Origin: Gammaproteobacteria bacterium
GTDB taxonomy: Bacteria; Pseudomonadota; Gammaproteobacteria; SZUA-229
DNA length: 64,000 nucleotides
NCBI GenBank assembly: GCA_029882215.1
Contig: JAOULC010000009.1
Coordinates: 18,449 to 82,448 of the forward strand
Direction: 5' to 3'
Shown here: positions 9,179 through 18,457 of the stretch, one piece after another
Layout: each line of letters begins with the position of its first letter
Numbering within the stretch: position 1 is the stretch's first letter
Made by a program: the position numbers and the translations under genes
Notes under the pieces: generated by a model
Database searches by the model: none
Told to the model about the DNA's origin: nothing
What the model saw: the letters and a program-made list of their open reading frames with translations, nothing else

Positions 9179-10144
9179 TTAGCGAAACGATGACTGAAGC
9201 TGTTGCAAAGGGTTTTGCTCAGTGCTGCATTCTATTAAAGATATGCGGTGTTTGACGGCAAAATCTTTTAATGCGGCTAAACGTTCAGTGAAGTGCTGCT
9301 GGTACTGTGCCTGACTGTTATTATGTGTGCTAAAGCGTAATGTCTTATCCTGATATTCAATCAGGTACTGGCCGGAAGGCGGCAATGATTTTTCTAGCGT
9401 GTCATAAATAAAAAACATAACAATATCGTTATGCCGTGATAACTGAGTAATATGTGACAGTGCCTGCTCACCAAGGTTTCTGAAATCACTGAGCAAAAAT
9501 ATCAGGCTGCCGGGTCTGGCAACACGTCGCAGCCGGGCTAATGCCTGCTCGGCATTGATCTGGCTGCCGGGCTTGTCGCTGTCTGTGTTTTGGATCTGTT
9601 CCAGTTGTTTAATAAAATGCAGGACACTGGTTTTTCCGCGCTGAGGTTTGAGTTCCTGATGCGTGTGTTCGGAAAAAACCAGACCACCGATGCGGTCGCC
9701 CTGTGCATTAGCCGCCCATGCAATACTGGCAGCGGCTTTGGCCGCAATCACTGACTTAAAAACACCGTGAGTTGCAAAGCGCATGGGTTCTCGAAAATCG
9801 GCCCAGCAAAGTACCGGTCTTTCTTTTTCTTCTGAAAAAACTTTAGTGTGTGCTGTGCCTGTTCTGGCAGTGACTTTCCAGTCCATGCTGCGAATATCAT
9901 CGCCGGGCTGGTAACTGCGTGATTCGTTAAACTCCATGCCGCGGCCACGAAAGGATGAGAGATAGGCTCCGCTTTGCATGGCTTTAATATTGCGTGATGA
10001 TAGCACCAGTTGTGATGTCTGATGGCGGCACTGAATCAAACCATGCTGGCTGATATGAATGAGCCCGTCAGTCGGTGCTGTTGTCTGCTTAGCTGCAGCC
10101 TGAGCAGAGAGAACTGATTTTTTTCTGAAGGCCGATGCAAACAT
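9179..10144 (-). CDS. DUF58 domain protein
   Basis: The 321-residue soluble protein carries the DUF58 hallmark GRGMEFNESRSYQPGDDIR at about 67-85, followed by SMDWKVTARTG. The C-terminal part is VWA-like. DUF58 proteins are always linked with MoxR ATPases and are presumed partners or substrates. The start codon overlaps the moxR stop codon (TGATG), so the two are translationally coupled. Confidence 0.9.
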   Translation of the reverse strand: MFASAFRKKSVLSAQAAAKQTTAPTDGLIHISQHGLIQCRHQTSQLVLSSRNIKAMQSGAYLSSFRGRGMEFNESRSYQPGDDIRSMDWKVTARTGTAHTKVFSEEKERPVLCWADFREPMRFATHGVFKSVIAAKAAASIAWAANAQGDRIGGLVFSEHTHQELKPQRGKTSVLHFIKQLEQIQNTDSDKPGSQINAEQALARLRRVARPGSLIFLLSDFRNLGEQALSHITQLSRHNDIVMFFIYDTLEKSLPPSGQYLIEYQDKTLRFSTHNNSQAQYQQHFTERLAALKDFAVKHRISLIECSTEQNPLQQLQSSFR

Positions 10145-11103
10145 CAGGGAACGGCGATTCGGTTAATCAGTTCATTAATAAAACGGTCGGTGGTGACGCC
10201 GTCGGCTTCCGCTTCATAGCTTAAAATCAAACGATGACGCAGCACATCAAATGCCATGGCCTGAATATCTTCCGGGCCGACAAAATCTCTGCCGGCTAAC
10301 CAGGCGTGTGCGCGAGCGCAACGGTCGAGCGTAATGGTGGCACGCGGGCTGGCACCATATTGCAGCCATTGTTGTAAATCGTTACCGTATTTTTCAGGCT
10401 GCCGGGTAGCGAGTACAATTTCCAGCAAATAGCTTTCAATATTATCAGCCATGTGAATATCAAGAATATCATCACGGGCAGAAAGCATGTCCTGAATGCT
10501 GATTTTTTCGACCGGTTCGGCGGCTTTGTGGTGTGCTTCACCACGCGCCAGTTTTAAGATTTTGCGTTCTGATTCGGCATCCGGGTAGTCAATACGAACA
10601 TGCATTAAGAAGCGATCCAGCTGTGCTTCCGGTAACGGGTATGTGCCTTCCTGCTCGATCGGATTCTGTGTTGCCATGACCATAAACAGCCCTGGCAGTG
10701 GATAGGTGGTCGAGCCGATGGTGATTTGTCGCTCTGCCATGGCTTCCAGTAGCGCAGACTGTACTTTTGCCGGCGCACGGTTAATTTCATCGGCTAATAC
10801 CAGGTTATGAAATAGCGGACCTTTCTGGAATATAAATGTACTGTCCTGCGGGCGGTAAATCTCAGTGCCGGTGAGGTCAGACGGTAACAGGTCGGGTGTA
10901 AACTGTATGCGGTGAAAATCGGCTTCAATGCCATCGCTGAGGACTTTTATAGCGCGAGTTTTAGCCAGCCCGGGCGCGCCTTCTACCAGTAAATGCCCGT
11001 CTGCCAGGAGAGCAATTAACAGGCGGTTTACCAGGTGGTCCTGACCAATAATGTGTTTTTCTACGTGCTGTTTTAACTGCTGTATTTTTTCAAAATTAGA
11101 CAT
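10144..11103 (-). CDS. MoxR-family AAA+ ATPase
   Basis: The 319-residue AAA+ ATPase has Walker A GAPGLAKT (about 39-46), Walker B LADEINRAP (about 103-111) and the sensor segment MATQNPIEQEGTYPLPEAQLD. MoxR proteins act as chaperone-like ATPases for VWA-domain proteins. This one leads a six-gene minus-strand operon ending at batD, with overlaps at nearly every junction. Its promoter must lie in the 400-base gap upstream. Confidence 0.93.
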   Translation of the reverse strand: MSNFEKIQQLKQHVEKHIIGQDHLVNRLLIALLADGHLLVEGAPGLAKTRAIKVLSDGIEADFHRIQFTPDLLPSDLTGTEIYRPQDSTFIFQKGPLFHNLVLADEINRAPAKVQSALLEAMAERQITIGSTTYPLPGLFMVMATQNPIEQEGTYPLPEAQLDRFLMHVRIDYPDAESERKILKLARGEAHHKAAEPVEKISIQDMLSARDDILDIHMADNIESYLLEIVLATRQPEKYGNDLQQWLQYGASPRATITLDRCARAHAWLAGRDFVGPEDIQAMAFDVLRHRLILSYEAEADGVTTDRFINELINRIAVP

Positions 11104-11502
11104 AAGTTAGGCTTTTAAGTAAAAATGTGAGTTTAATTCTATTCAGTAGAATACTTCATATAAATATTATGGGTATTTATTATGTTTGATTATTTATATT
11201 GGGCATATTTTAAAGGCAGAATATGAAATATCCAAGTGCGGAACCAGCGAGGGAGTCTGGTTCCGCGTTCTTGGCAGGATATTCCAATTTGCTCTGCGCA
11301 AAAGTCACAGAGTTTTCCACTTTAATCTTAACCACGTACAGTTAGTCAGTAATATGTGAAGATAGTTCGGTAAGCCGTTAAAATTTTTTGTTTTAACGGT
11401 AAACTCGGGGCATGAGAGTGTTTGCACTGTTATTGGCAGGCGTTGTGAACGGCCATGTAAAGAAAACAGATATGTGAAATCAACGGTCTTATAGGGTAAA
11501 TT
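11104..11502. other. Gene-free divergent region with two strong hairpins
   Basis: This 399-base gap separates moxR (minus) from the cobalamin adenosyltransferase gene (plus) and must carry both promoters. It holds a perfect 10-bp stem, 11238-11247 with 11257-11266, extended outward by ATATCCAAG/CTTGG-CAG-GATAT to 11228-11282. It also holds a perfect 9-bp stem, 11375-11383 with 11391-11399. Neither is followed by a clear U-tract on the plus strand. I found no B12-box sequence (GCCACTG), so a cobalamin riboswitch is not supported. The function of the hairpins is unknown. Confidence 0.5.
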
Positions 11503-12057
11503 ATGGGTTATCGATTAAGCAAAATATACACGAAGACCGGTGATAAGGGTGACACCGGGATGGCTGACGGCACGCGGCTGGCCAAGAATCATATCAAGGT
11601 CAGTGTTATTGGTGATGTTGATGAGCTGAATTCTCAAATGGGTTTGCTGGTTGTTGAAGTGGCTAATGACGAGATGAAAAGCAAGCTCAATCAAATTCAG
11701 CATATATTATTTGATCTGGGTGCTGAACTCACGTTGCCAGAGTATCAGGCAATTGAAAGCGCGCACGTGAGCTTGCTTGAGGCTTATCTCGATCAGCTAA
11801 ATGAACATTTAAAACCACTGGATGAGTTTATTTTACCGGGCGGTAGCCGTTCTGCTGCAGTGGCCCATATTACGCGCGCTGTTTGCCGGCGGCTTGAAAG
11901 AAGCCTGGTGAGTTTGAATCGTGAGTATCCTATTAATAAGGAATCAATGGCTTTTATCAATCGCTTATCAGACCTGTTATTCGTGATAGCCAGACAGTGC
12001 TGTAAAGATGATGGTGTAGATGAAGTTTACTGGCAAAAAGGCAGAGCCCGCCCTTAA
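11503..12057 (+). CDS. Cob(I)alamin adenosyltransferase, PduO/MMAB type
   Basis: Transfers the adenosyl group of ATP to cob(I)alamin to form coenzyme B12. The 184-residue protein has the N-terminal ATP motif KIYTKTGDKGDTG (about 7-19), the GDVDELNS segment and the C-terminal RxxCRRxER motif (VCRRLERS) followed by NRLSDLLFVIARQ. These are all standard for the PduO-type family. The next gene starts 42 bases downstream on the same strand. No B12-dependent enzyme is in the window. Confidence 0.93.
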   Translation: MGYRLSKIYTKTGDKGDTGMADGTRLAKNHIKVSVIGDVDELNSQMGLLVVEVANDEMKSKLNQIQHILFDLGAELTLPEYQAIESAHVSLLEAYLDQLNEHLKPLDEFILPGGSRSAAVAHITRAVCRRLERSLVSLNREYPINKESMAFINRLSDLLFVIARQCCKDDGVDEVYWQKGRARP

Positions 12058-12099
12058 TAACAACAGGTACAGATACTGATGATCATTAGAGAAATCGAG

Positions 12100-13002
12100 A
12101 TGAACAAGAATTACCGGATTGGTGTTGATCTCGGCGGCACTAAAATAGAAGCCATGGTGCTGAATCAGCAGGGTAGAGAAATCAGCCGGATGAGAGTTGC
12201 TACGCCGAAAGGTGATTACCGGAAAATTCTGCTGACGATTGCAGATCTGGTGGAAGAGGTGGAAAACGATTTAAATGAAGTGGCCACCATTGGTATCTGT
12301 ACACCGGGTGCGCTGTCACCGGCCACCGGCCTGTTAAAAAATTCCAACACCGTCTGCATGAATGGCAAGCCTGTCTATAAAGATCTGGTTTCATTGTTGG
12401 GCCGTGAAATTCGTATTGCTAATGATGCTAATTGTTTTGCACTGTCAGAGGCGGTCGATGGTGCCGCAGCCGGCGCCGAGGTGGTGTTCGGTGTTATCGT
12501 CGGCACCGGCACAGGCGGTGGAATTGTCATTAATCAAAAACTATTAACGGGGACACATGCAATTGCCGGCGAGTGGGGGCATAACCCGTTACCCTGGCCA
12601 GACGAACAGGAGTTTACCGGGCCAGATTGTTATTGTGGGAAAAAAGGCTGCATAGAAACCTATCTTTCTGGTCCGGCAATTACCCGTGATCATCAGGCTC
12701 ACGGTGGCGATAAAGTCAGTGCCGAGGAAATAGTTGAGCTGGCAGCTCTGGGCTTTGAACGCGCCGAAGAAACCTTGTGCCGGTATGAAGAGAGAATGGC
12801 TAAAAGTCTGGCCAGTGTGATTAATCTGCTTGACCCCGATGTGATTGTCCTGGGCGGAGGTATGTCAAATATCGAGCGGCTTTACACCAATGTTCCGAAA
12901 TTATTGCCCGCGTATGTGTTTTCAGATGAAGTTCATACTTCGATAGTAGCCCCCAAGTTTGGTGACTCAAGTGGGGTCAGAGGCGCTGCCTGGTTGTGGT
13001 GA
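12100..13002 (+). CDS. ROK-family sugar kinase, fructokinase (Mak)-like
   Basis: The 300-residue ROK kinase has the phosphate-1 motif GVDLGGTKIE near the N-terminus, GTGTGGGIV in the centre and the ROK zinc site GHNPLPW...CYCGKKGCIETYLSGP. The NPLPW and CYCGKxGCIET pattern resembles E. coli Mak fructokinase and NagK. Exact sugar specificity cannot be read. I chose the ATG at 12100, which gives MNKNYRIGVDLGG and has an AGAG upstream. An in-frame ATG at 12079 has a poorer ribosome site. Confidence 0.87.
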   Translation: MNKNYRIGVDLGGTKIEAMVLNQQGREISRMRVATPKGDYRKILLTIADLVEEVENDLNEVATIGICTPGALSPATGLLKNSNTVCMNGKPVYKDLVSLLGREIRIANDANCFALSEAVDGAAAGAEVVFGVIVGTGTGGGIVINQKLLTGTHAIAGEWGHNPLPWPDEQEFTGPDCYCGKKGCIETYLSGPAITRDHQAHGGDKVSAEEIVELAALGFERAEETLCRYEERMAKSLASVINLLDPDVIVLGGGMSNIERLYTNVPKLLPAYVFSDEVHTSIVAPKFGDSSGVRGAAWLW

Positions 13003-13167
13003 GTGAGCTGGAAGACTACTTGTTTATTGTGCCGCTCTTTTGTTTGCTGCTGGTTTGATAAAATATACCGTGCAATGGCTTGTGCGGGCTGATTGCTGTA
13101 ATAAGGCGTGCTAAAATTGCTGTCTTTTTTGATCCTGGCTCTGATTCTTTAGTTTAGTGGAAATTTA

Positions 13168-13569
13168 ATGATACCTGAAATCACACTCACCACACCTGCA
13201 TTATTATTTCCTGCTGTTTCATTATTGCTGGTCGCGTATAACAACCGCTTTAATGCACTGAGCTCCAGAATTCGAGCGATGAGTGCGAGTTATAAAGCAC
13301 TGCCCGATATGGTGTTAATGGCTCAGATACAAAGCCTGCGTCGTCGTGTTTGCATTATTCGTAATATGCAGGGATTTGGTGTGGGTAGCCTTTTTATGTG
13401 TGTCTTATGCATGTTCGCATTGTTTGGCGGTTTGCTTTTATTAGGAAAAATAATTTTCGGCGCCAGTTTGTTGATGATGCTGATGTCATTAGGCTATTCG
13501 CTGTATGAAGTATCATTGTCAGTTCACGCGCTTAACCTTGAACTAAATGAACTGGAAAAACAGGTTTAA
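13168..13569 (+). CDS. DUF2721 family membrane protein
   Basis: The 133-residue protein starts with a hydrophobic segment (LLFPAVSLLLVAYNNRF) and has two further helices at about 70-92 and 95-115. The RFNALSSRIR segment and overall topology match DUF2721, a family of unknown function. It has its own ribosome site (GGAAATTTAATG) and lies about 165 bases after the ROK gene. Confidence 0.75.
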   Translation: MIPEITLTTPALLFPAVSLLLVAYNNRFNALSSRIRAMSASYKALPDMVLMAQIQSLRRRVCIIRNMQGFGVGSLFMCVLCMFALFGGLLLLGKIIFGASLLMMLMSLGYSLYEVSLSVHALNLELNELEKQV

Positions 13570-13645
13570 AGCATACCGTGTTGTCATCTAAAGGTTTAAT
13601 AAATCGCTCTGAGGGTGAATCGCTTTTGATAAGCCGGAGCGCTAG

Positions 13646-14194
13646 TTGAATACTGGTGCCGCAGAGATAATCGAATTCTGGTATTCAGACCGAGTTAAAA
13701 AGCAATGGTTTGCATCAACCCCTGAGCTGGATAAAGAAATATTAGACAAATATGAGTCTGCTTGGGAAAAGGCTTTGGCGGGAGACTTTGATAACTGGTG
13801 TAATGAGCCCGATAGCTGTCTGGCACTGGTCATTATTCTCGACCAGTTTCCGTTGAATATGTTCAGGGGGCAGGCTAAGTCATTTCAGTCTGAGGGTAAG
13901 TCGTTGCAGGTGGCGCAACAGGCTGTGGACAATGGCTTTGCGCAAGCACTGGATAAAGGCAAGTTGTCCTTCTTATTTATGCCATTTATGCACGCAGAAG
14001 ATCTGAACAGGCAGCAGCAGTCTGTGGCATTGTTTAAAAAGCATGCACTGGAAGGCAATATCCGCTTTGCGGAGCATCACCGGGATATTATCGCAAAGTA
14101 TGGTCGTTTTCCTCATCGTAACCGTATTTTAGGTCGCGAAAGCACGCAGGAAGAACTGAACTATCTTGCTTCCGATAAGGCATTTAAAGGCTGA
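13646..14194 (+). CDS. DUF924 family protein
   Basis: The 182-residue soluble helical protein matches DUF924. Its features are IIEFWYSDRVKKQWF at the start, VIILDQFPLNMFRG in the middle, FMPFMHAED and the C-terminal RFPHRNRILGRESTQEE. Function is unknown; the family is predicted to be TPR-like. The start is a TTG with a GGAG seven bases upstream. Confidence 0.85.
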   Translation: MNTGAAEIIEFWYSDRVKKQWFASTPELDKEILDKYESAWEKALAGDFDNWCNEPDSCLALVIILDQFPLNMFRGQAKSFQSEGKSLQVAQQAVDNGFAQALDKGKLSFLFMPFMHAEDLNRQQQSVALFKKHALEGNIRFAEHHRDIIAKYGRFPHRNRILGRESTQEELNYLASDKAFKG

Positions 14195-14374
14195 TGTTGC
14201 GGTCTATGATTGAATCATGCCGTGTTATTGCACCTGTTCAGCTTTCTGAAAAAAGAAAACTCCATTAATGCAACATAGTTTATAATATCCGTTCACTAGT
14301 CAGGCTGCAGAAACAGGAGCCAGCCATCGACTATCTATGTAATCAGCAGTACCCTCACCGAGCAGGACAAAAAA

Positions 14375-14836
14375 GTGACGAATAACGATATATTACGACG
14401 TATCCGCTATACCTTTGATTTTAATGACGACAAAATGATCGCTATTTTTGCACTGGCTGATGTTGAAGTGACGAGGGAGCAGGTCAGTGACTGGCTGAAA
14501 CAGGATGAAGACCCGGCGTTCAAATCCTGTATCGATGTGACTTTTGCCTCTTTCTTAAACGGTCTGATCATTGAAAAGCGCGGTAAAAAAGACGGCCCGC
14601 AGCCACAGCCGGAAAAACGCTTAACGAATAATATTATTTTTAGAAAGTTAAAAATCGCACTTAATCTGAAAGACGATGATGTGCTTGAAATCATGTCGCT
14701 GGCTGACTTTAATATTAGCAAGCATGAACTGAGTGCGTTCTTCCGCAAAGCAGATCATAAGCATTATCGTGACTGTAAAGACCAGATATTGAGACGATTT
14801 TTACACGGTATGCAGATCAAATATCGTTCAGAGTAA
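14375..14836 (+). CDS. DUF1456 family protein (YehS-like)
   Basis: The 153-residue protein is made of two homologous halves. Each begins with a NNDILRRIRYTF- or NNIIFRKLKIAL-type helix and contains an ADVEVTREQVSDWL- or ADFNISKHELSAFF-type segment. This is the duplicated DUF1456 domain, as in E. coli YehS. Function is unknown. The start is a GTG at 14375 with AGGAC upstream. Confidence 0.85.
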   Translation: MTNNDILRRIRYTFDFNDDKMIAIFALADVEVTREQVSDWLKQDEDPAFKSCIDVTFASFLNGLIIEKRGKKDGPQPQPEKRLTNNIIFRKLKIALNLKDDDVLEIMSLADFNISKHELSAFFRKADHKHYRDCKDQILRRFLHGMQIKYRSE

Positions 14837-15013
14837 CAGTCTGGCCAGTCATAGCCATTGCTCGTTTTTCAGCCGGTGTTCTCTTAACCGGCAGCTGAAC
14901 AAACTGCCAGATAAATAAAGGCTTATAACATCAGTCTAATTAGCGTAAAATTTGTGAGATTACTCTTCATTAGAAAGTATTTAGCCATAGTGATTCGGTT
15001 TGGGGTCTTCTGA

Positions 15014-16390
15014 ATGAAAATTCTTATTCTCGGGGCAGGGCAGGTGGGTTCATCTGTTGCTGCTAATCTTGCACGTGAAGCTAATGACATTACGCTTGTG
15101 GACAAGAATCCCGACTGGCTGAATGAGCTGCGTGACCGCATGGATATTCAGACAGTTGTCGGTGATGCATCTCACCCCAATGTGCTGGAAAAAGCAGGTA
15201 TTCAGGATACCGATATGCTGATCGCTGTGACCAATAGCGATGAGACCAATATGGTTGCCTGTCAGATTGCCTATTCGCTTTATAATACACCGACAAAAAT
15301 TGCACGTATTCGCGCGCTGGATTACATCACCCATCCCGAATTATTTCAGCGTGATGCCTTTCCTATCGATGTCATTATCAGTCCGGAACAGATCATGACC
15401 GATTATATTCGTCATCTCATCGAGTACCCCGGAGCGTTACAGGTGCTTGATTTTGCCGGTGGTAAAGTACAGCTGGTTGGCGTTAAGGCATATAACGACG
15501 GGCTGCTGGTCGGACATGAGCTGCAGGCCGTGCGCGATCATATGCCGGGAATTGATACGCGGGTAGCCGCTATTTATCGTCGGGGGCATGCCATCGAGCC
15601 TAAGCGCGATACGATTATTGAAATAGACGATGAAGTGTTTTTTATCGCCGCCAGAAAAAATATCCGTGCGGTGATGAGTGAACTCAGGCGTGTTGACAAA
15701 CCGTTCAAGCGAATCATGATTATTGGCGGCGGACACATTGGCAAGCGTCTGGCATCGACACTGGAAAAAAATCATCAGGTAAAAATCATTGAATTTGATC
15801 CGCAGCGGGCAAAATACCTTTCGCATACACTTGATAAGGCGGTTGTACTGCTGGGTAGTGCGACAGACGAAGAACTGCTGATGGAGGAAAATGTTGAAAG
15901 CATGGATGTGGTTATTTCCTGTACTAACAGCGATGAAATCAATATTTTATCAACCATGCTGGCCAAGCACATGGGGGCTGGCAAAGTGATGGCGCTGATT
16001 AATAAGCCCGGTTATAACGAACTGATCGAAAAACAGGGTTTGATTGATGTCGCCATTTCACCGCAGCAGGTCACCATTGGGGAATTACTCACACACGTTC
16101 GCCGTGGTGATGTTGTTGCGGTACATTCATTGCGCAAGGGTGCGGCAGAAGCTATTGAGGCTGTGGCGCATGGTGATGAAGCAACATCACAAGTTGTCGG
16201 CAAAAGGGTAGATGAGATTGCCTTGCCTAAGGGTGCAAACATCGGAGCCATTGTACGTAACAGCGAAGTACTGATTGCACACCATGATACGGTTATCCAG
16301 TCCGAAGATCATGTTGTTCTTTTTGTTACCGAAAAATCTAAAATTCATGAAGTGGAGCACTTGTTCCAGGTCAGTGCTTTCTTTATATAA
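15014..16390 (+). CDS. trkA: Trk potassium uptake regulator, NAD-binding peripheral subunit
   Basis: The 458-residue cytoplasmic gating ring subunit of the Trk K+ uptake system has two RCK halves. Each starts with a Rossmann motif, ILGAGQVGSSVA at about 4-15 and IIGGGHIGKRLA at about 236-247, and is followed by a TrkA-C domain. The length equals that of E. coli TrkA (458). The channel gene trkH follows 22 bases downstream, so the operon encodes the complete gate-pore pair. Confidence 0.97.
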   Translation: MKILILGAGQVGSSVAANLAREANDITLVDKNPDWLNELRDRMDIQTVVGDASHPNVLEKAGIQDTDMLIAVTNSDETNMVACQIAYSLYNTPTKIARIRALDYITHPELFQRDAFPIDVIISPEQIMTDYIRHLIEYPGALQVLDFAGGKVQLVGVKAYNDGLLVGHELQAVRDHMPGIDTRVAAIYRRGHAIEPKRDTIIEIDDEVFFIAARKNIRAVMSELRRVDKPFKRIMIIGGGHIGKRLASTLEKNHQVKIIEFDPQRAKYLSHTLDKAVVLLGSATDEELLMEENVESMDVVISCTNSDEINILSTMLAKHMGAGKVMALINKPGYNELIEKQGLIDVAISPQQVTIGELLTHVRRGDVVAVHSLRKGAAEAIEAVAHGDEATSQVVGKRVDEIALPKGANIGAIVRNSEVLIAHHDTVIQSEDHVVLFVTEKSKIHEVEHLFQVSAFFI

Positions 16391-16412
16391 ATAAGATACA
16401 GGCAGAGTTCCG

Positions 16413-17864
16413 TTGCATATTAAAATGATCCAGCAAATTATAGGTTTGTTACTGATGTTGTTCAGCACCAGTATGTTGCCGCCTATTGTCATGGATTTGT
16501 TCTTTTCAGAAGATGCACTGAATTCATTTTTACTGAGTTATGTGATTCTGATAATCACGGGGCTATTGTTCTGGTACCCGGTCCGAAAAAATAAAAAAGA
16601 ACTGAAAATTCGCGATGGTTTTGTTGTGGTTGTTATGTTCTGGAGTGTACTGGGTATTTCTGGAGCGCTGCCCTTTATATTTTATCAGCCGTTGCAGATC
16701 AGTATGACAGATGCTGTGTTTGAGTCGGTGTCGGCGCTGACCACAACCGGCGCGACGGTTATCACCAGCTTGGATACACTGCCGCATGCCTTGTTGTTTT
16801 ACCGCCAGCAGCTACAGTGGATGGGCGGTATGGGAATCATTGTGCTGGCAGTTGCCATTCTTCCCATGCTGGGTATTGGGGGGATGCAGTTATACCGGGC
16901 GGAAACACCAGGGCCGGTTAAAGACAGTAAACTCACTCCGCGGATAACAGAAACAGCAAAGGCACTCTGGTATATTTATTTGTGGTTAACTATTTCCTGT
17001 GCATTGGCATACTGGGCTGCGGGAATGAACTGGTTTGATGCCATAGGACACAGTTTTAGTACAGTAGCGATCGGTGGTTTTTCTACCCATGATGCCAGCC
17101 TTGGTTATTTTGATAGCCCTCTGATAGAAGCGGTTGCGATTGTGTTTATGTTTCTGGGCGGAATTAACTTTGCGCTGCATTTCTTAGCGTTTAAGCGCAG
17201 AAGTTTTATCCCGTTCCTCGCTGACGCAGAATTTAAAACCTATGCACTGGTGTTGTTGCTTTCAGTTGTGATTGCTGTTTTGTTTCTCTTCTTTAGTCAG
17301 ACGGTTGATACATTTTCAGTGGCGTTCAGGCAGGGTGTTTTTCAGGCTGTTTCAATCGGTACTACGACGGGTTTTACCACGACCGGTTATTTTTTATGGC
17401 CGGTTTTTTTACCGGTGTTTCTCTTATTTATCAGTTTTATTGGCGGTTGCTCCGGTTCAACCGGCGGTGGCATGAAGGTCATCCGGGTGTTGTTGCTGTT
17501 TAAACAGGGAGCCCGTGAGCTGGTAAAGCTGGTGCATCCTAATGCGCAGGTGGTGGTAAAAATTGGTAAACAGCCGATGTCAGACCGTGTTATTGATGCC
17601 GTCTGGGGGTTCTTTGCCGCATACGTAGCACTTTTTGTTTTGATGATGTTGCTGCTGATGATGGCAGGTAATGATCAGGTTACAGCCTTCTCTGCTGTTG
17701 CAGCTACTATGAATAACCTGGGCCCCGGTCTTGGTGAAGTCGGAGCAAATTACTCTTCGATTAATGATTTTTCAAAATGGGTACTCTGTTTTGCGATGTT
17801 ATTAGGCCGTCTTGAAGTCTTTACTCTGCTGGTATTATTCACACCAGTGTTCTGGCGGCGCTGA
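16413..17864 (+). CDS. trkH: Trk potassium channel membrane subunit
   Basis: The 483-residue polytopic protein is the K+-translocating subunit of Trk. The filter-like segments characteristic of the four-fold TrkH/KtrB repeat are visible: SALTTTGATV, STVAIGGFSTHD, SIGTTTGFTTTGY and MNNLGPGLGEVG. The start is taken as the TTG at 16413 with GAG upstream. The in-frame ATG at 16425 lacks a ribosome site. Its last bases overlap the next gene's start (TGATG). Confidence 0.95.
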   Translation: MHIKMIQQIIGLLLMLFSTSMLPPIVMDLFFSEDALNSFLLSYVILIITGLLFWYPVRKNKKELKIRDGFVVVVMFWSVLGISGALPFIFYQPLQISMTDAVFESVSALTTTGATVITSLDTLPHALLFYRQQLQWMGGMGIIVLAVAILPMLGIGGMQLYRAETPGPVKDSKLTPRITETAKALWYIYLWLTISCALAYWAAGMNWFDAIGHSFSTVAIGGFSTHDASLGYFDSPLIEAVAIVFMFLGGINFALHFLAFKRRSFIPFLADAEFKTYALVLLLSVVIAVLFLFFSQTVDTFSVAFRQGVFQAVSIGTTTGFTTTGYFLWPVFLPVFLLFISFIGGCSGSTGGGMKVIRVLLLFKQGARELVKLVHPNAQVVVKIGKQPMSDRVIDAVWGFFAAYVALFVLMMLLLMMAGNDQVTAFSAVAATMNNLGPGLGEVGANYSSINDFSKWVLCFAMLLGRLEVFTLLVLFTPVFWRR

Positions 17865-18457
17865 TGCTTGCAGATGTAAATAAACAACAAAGCTGGAATC
17901 AGCGCTATCAGCAAAAGCAGGTTGACGAACAGCTTCCTGCTCCGGTGCTTACGCTGAACCAGAAATTATTGCCGGCTAAAGGCAGCGTTCTGGATCTGGC
18001 TTGCGGCCTGGGTGGTAATGCTATTTTTCTGGCAAAACTCGGTTACGAGGTAAGCGCGTTAGATTATTCGGCCATCGCGCTGGAAAAGCTTGCTTTATAT
18101 GCACAACAAAACCGGCTTTCAATTAAACCCCGTTTACTTGATTTGCAAAGTCAGTCACTGGAGCCTGCTCAATATGATGTAGTAGTTGTCAGTTATTATT
18201 TGCAGCGCGATCTCTTTCCAGTGATATTTGATCAGCTAAAAACAGGCGGACTATTATTCTATCAAACCTTTGGTGTTGCAGCAGATAATGCCAGCGGGCC
18301 GAAAAATCCTGCGTTCAGATTAAGCAAGGGTGAGTTGTTATCATTATGTACTAATCACTCTGTGCTCTTCTACAGAGAGGATCAGGGCTGCTGTATCGGT
18401 GATGAGTGTTTTAATAATGATGCTATGATTGTCGTCAGGAAGAACCGGCATGAGTAA
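17864..18457 (+). CDS. Class I SAM-dependent methyltransferase (TehB-like size)
   Basis: The 197-residue protein has SAM motif I VLDLACGLGGNAIFLA (about 44-59), acidic residue motif II (VSALDYS) and motif IV-type VVVVSYYLQRDLF. Size and fold resemble small TehB/UbiE-like methyltransferases. The substrate is unknown. It is translationally coupled to trkH (overlap at 17864) and to the following acyltransferase (8-base overlap), although no functional link is obvious. Confidence 0.82.
   Translation: MLADVNKQQSWNQRYQQKQVDEQLPAPVLTLNQKLLPAKGSVLDLACGLGGNAIFLAKLGYEVSALDYSAIALEKLALYAQQNRLSIKPRLLDLQSQSLEPAQYDVVVVSYYLQRDLFPVIFDQLKTGGLLFYQTFGVAADNASGPKNPAFRLSKGELLSLCTNHSVLFYREDQGCCIGDECFNNDAMIVVRKNRHE

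Noticed and set aside
11104..11502. Possible cobalamin riboswitch before the adenosyltransferase gene.
   Set aside because: No B12 box and no matching long-range structure; only simple hairpins are present.
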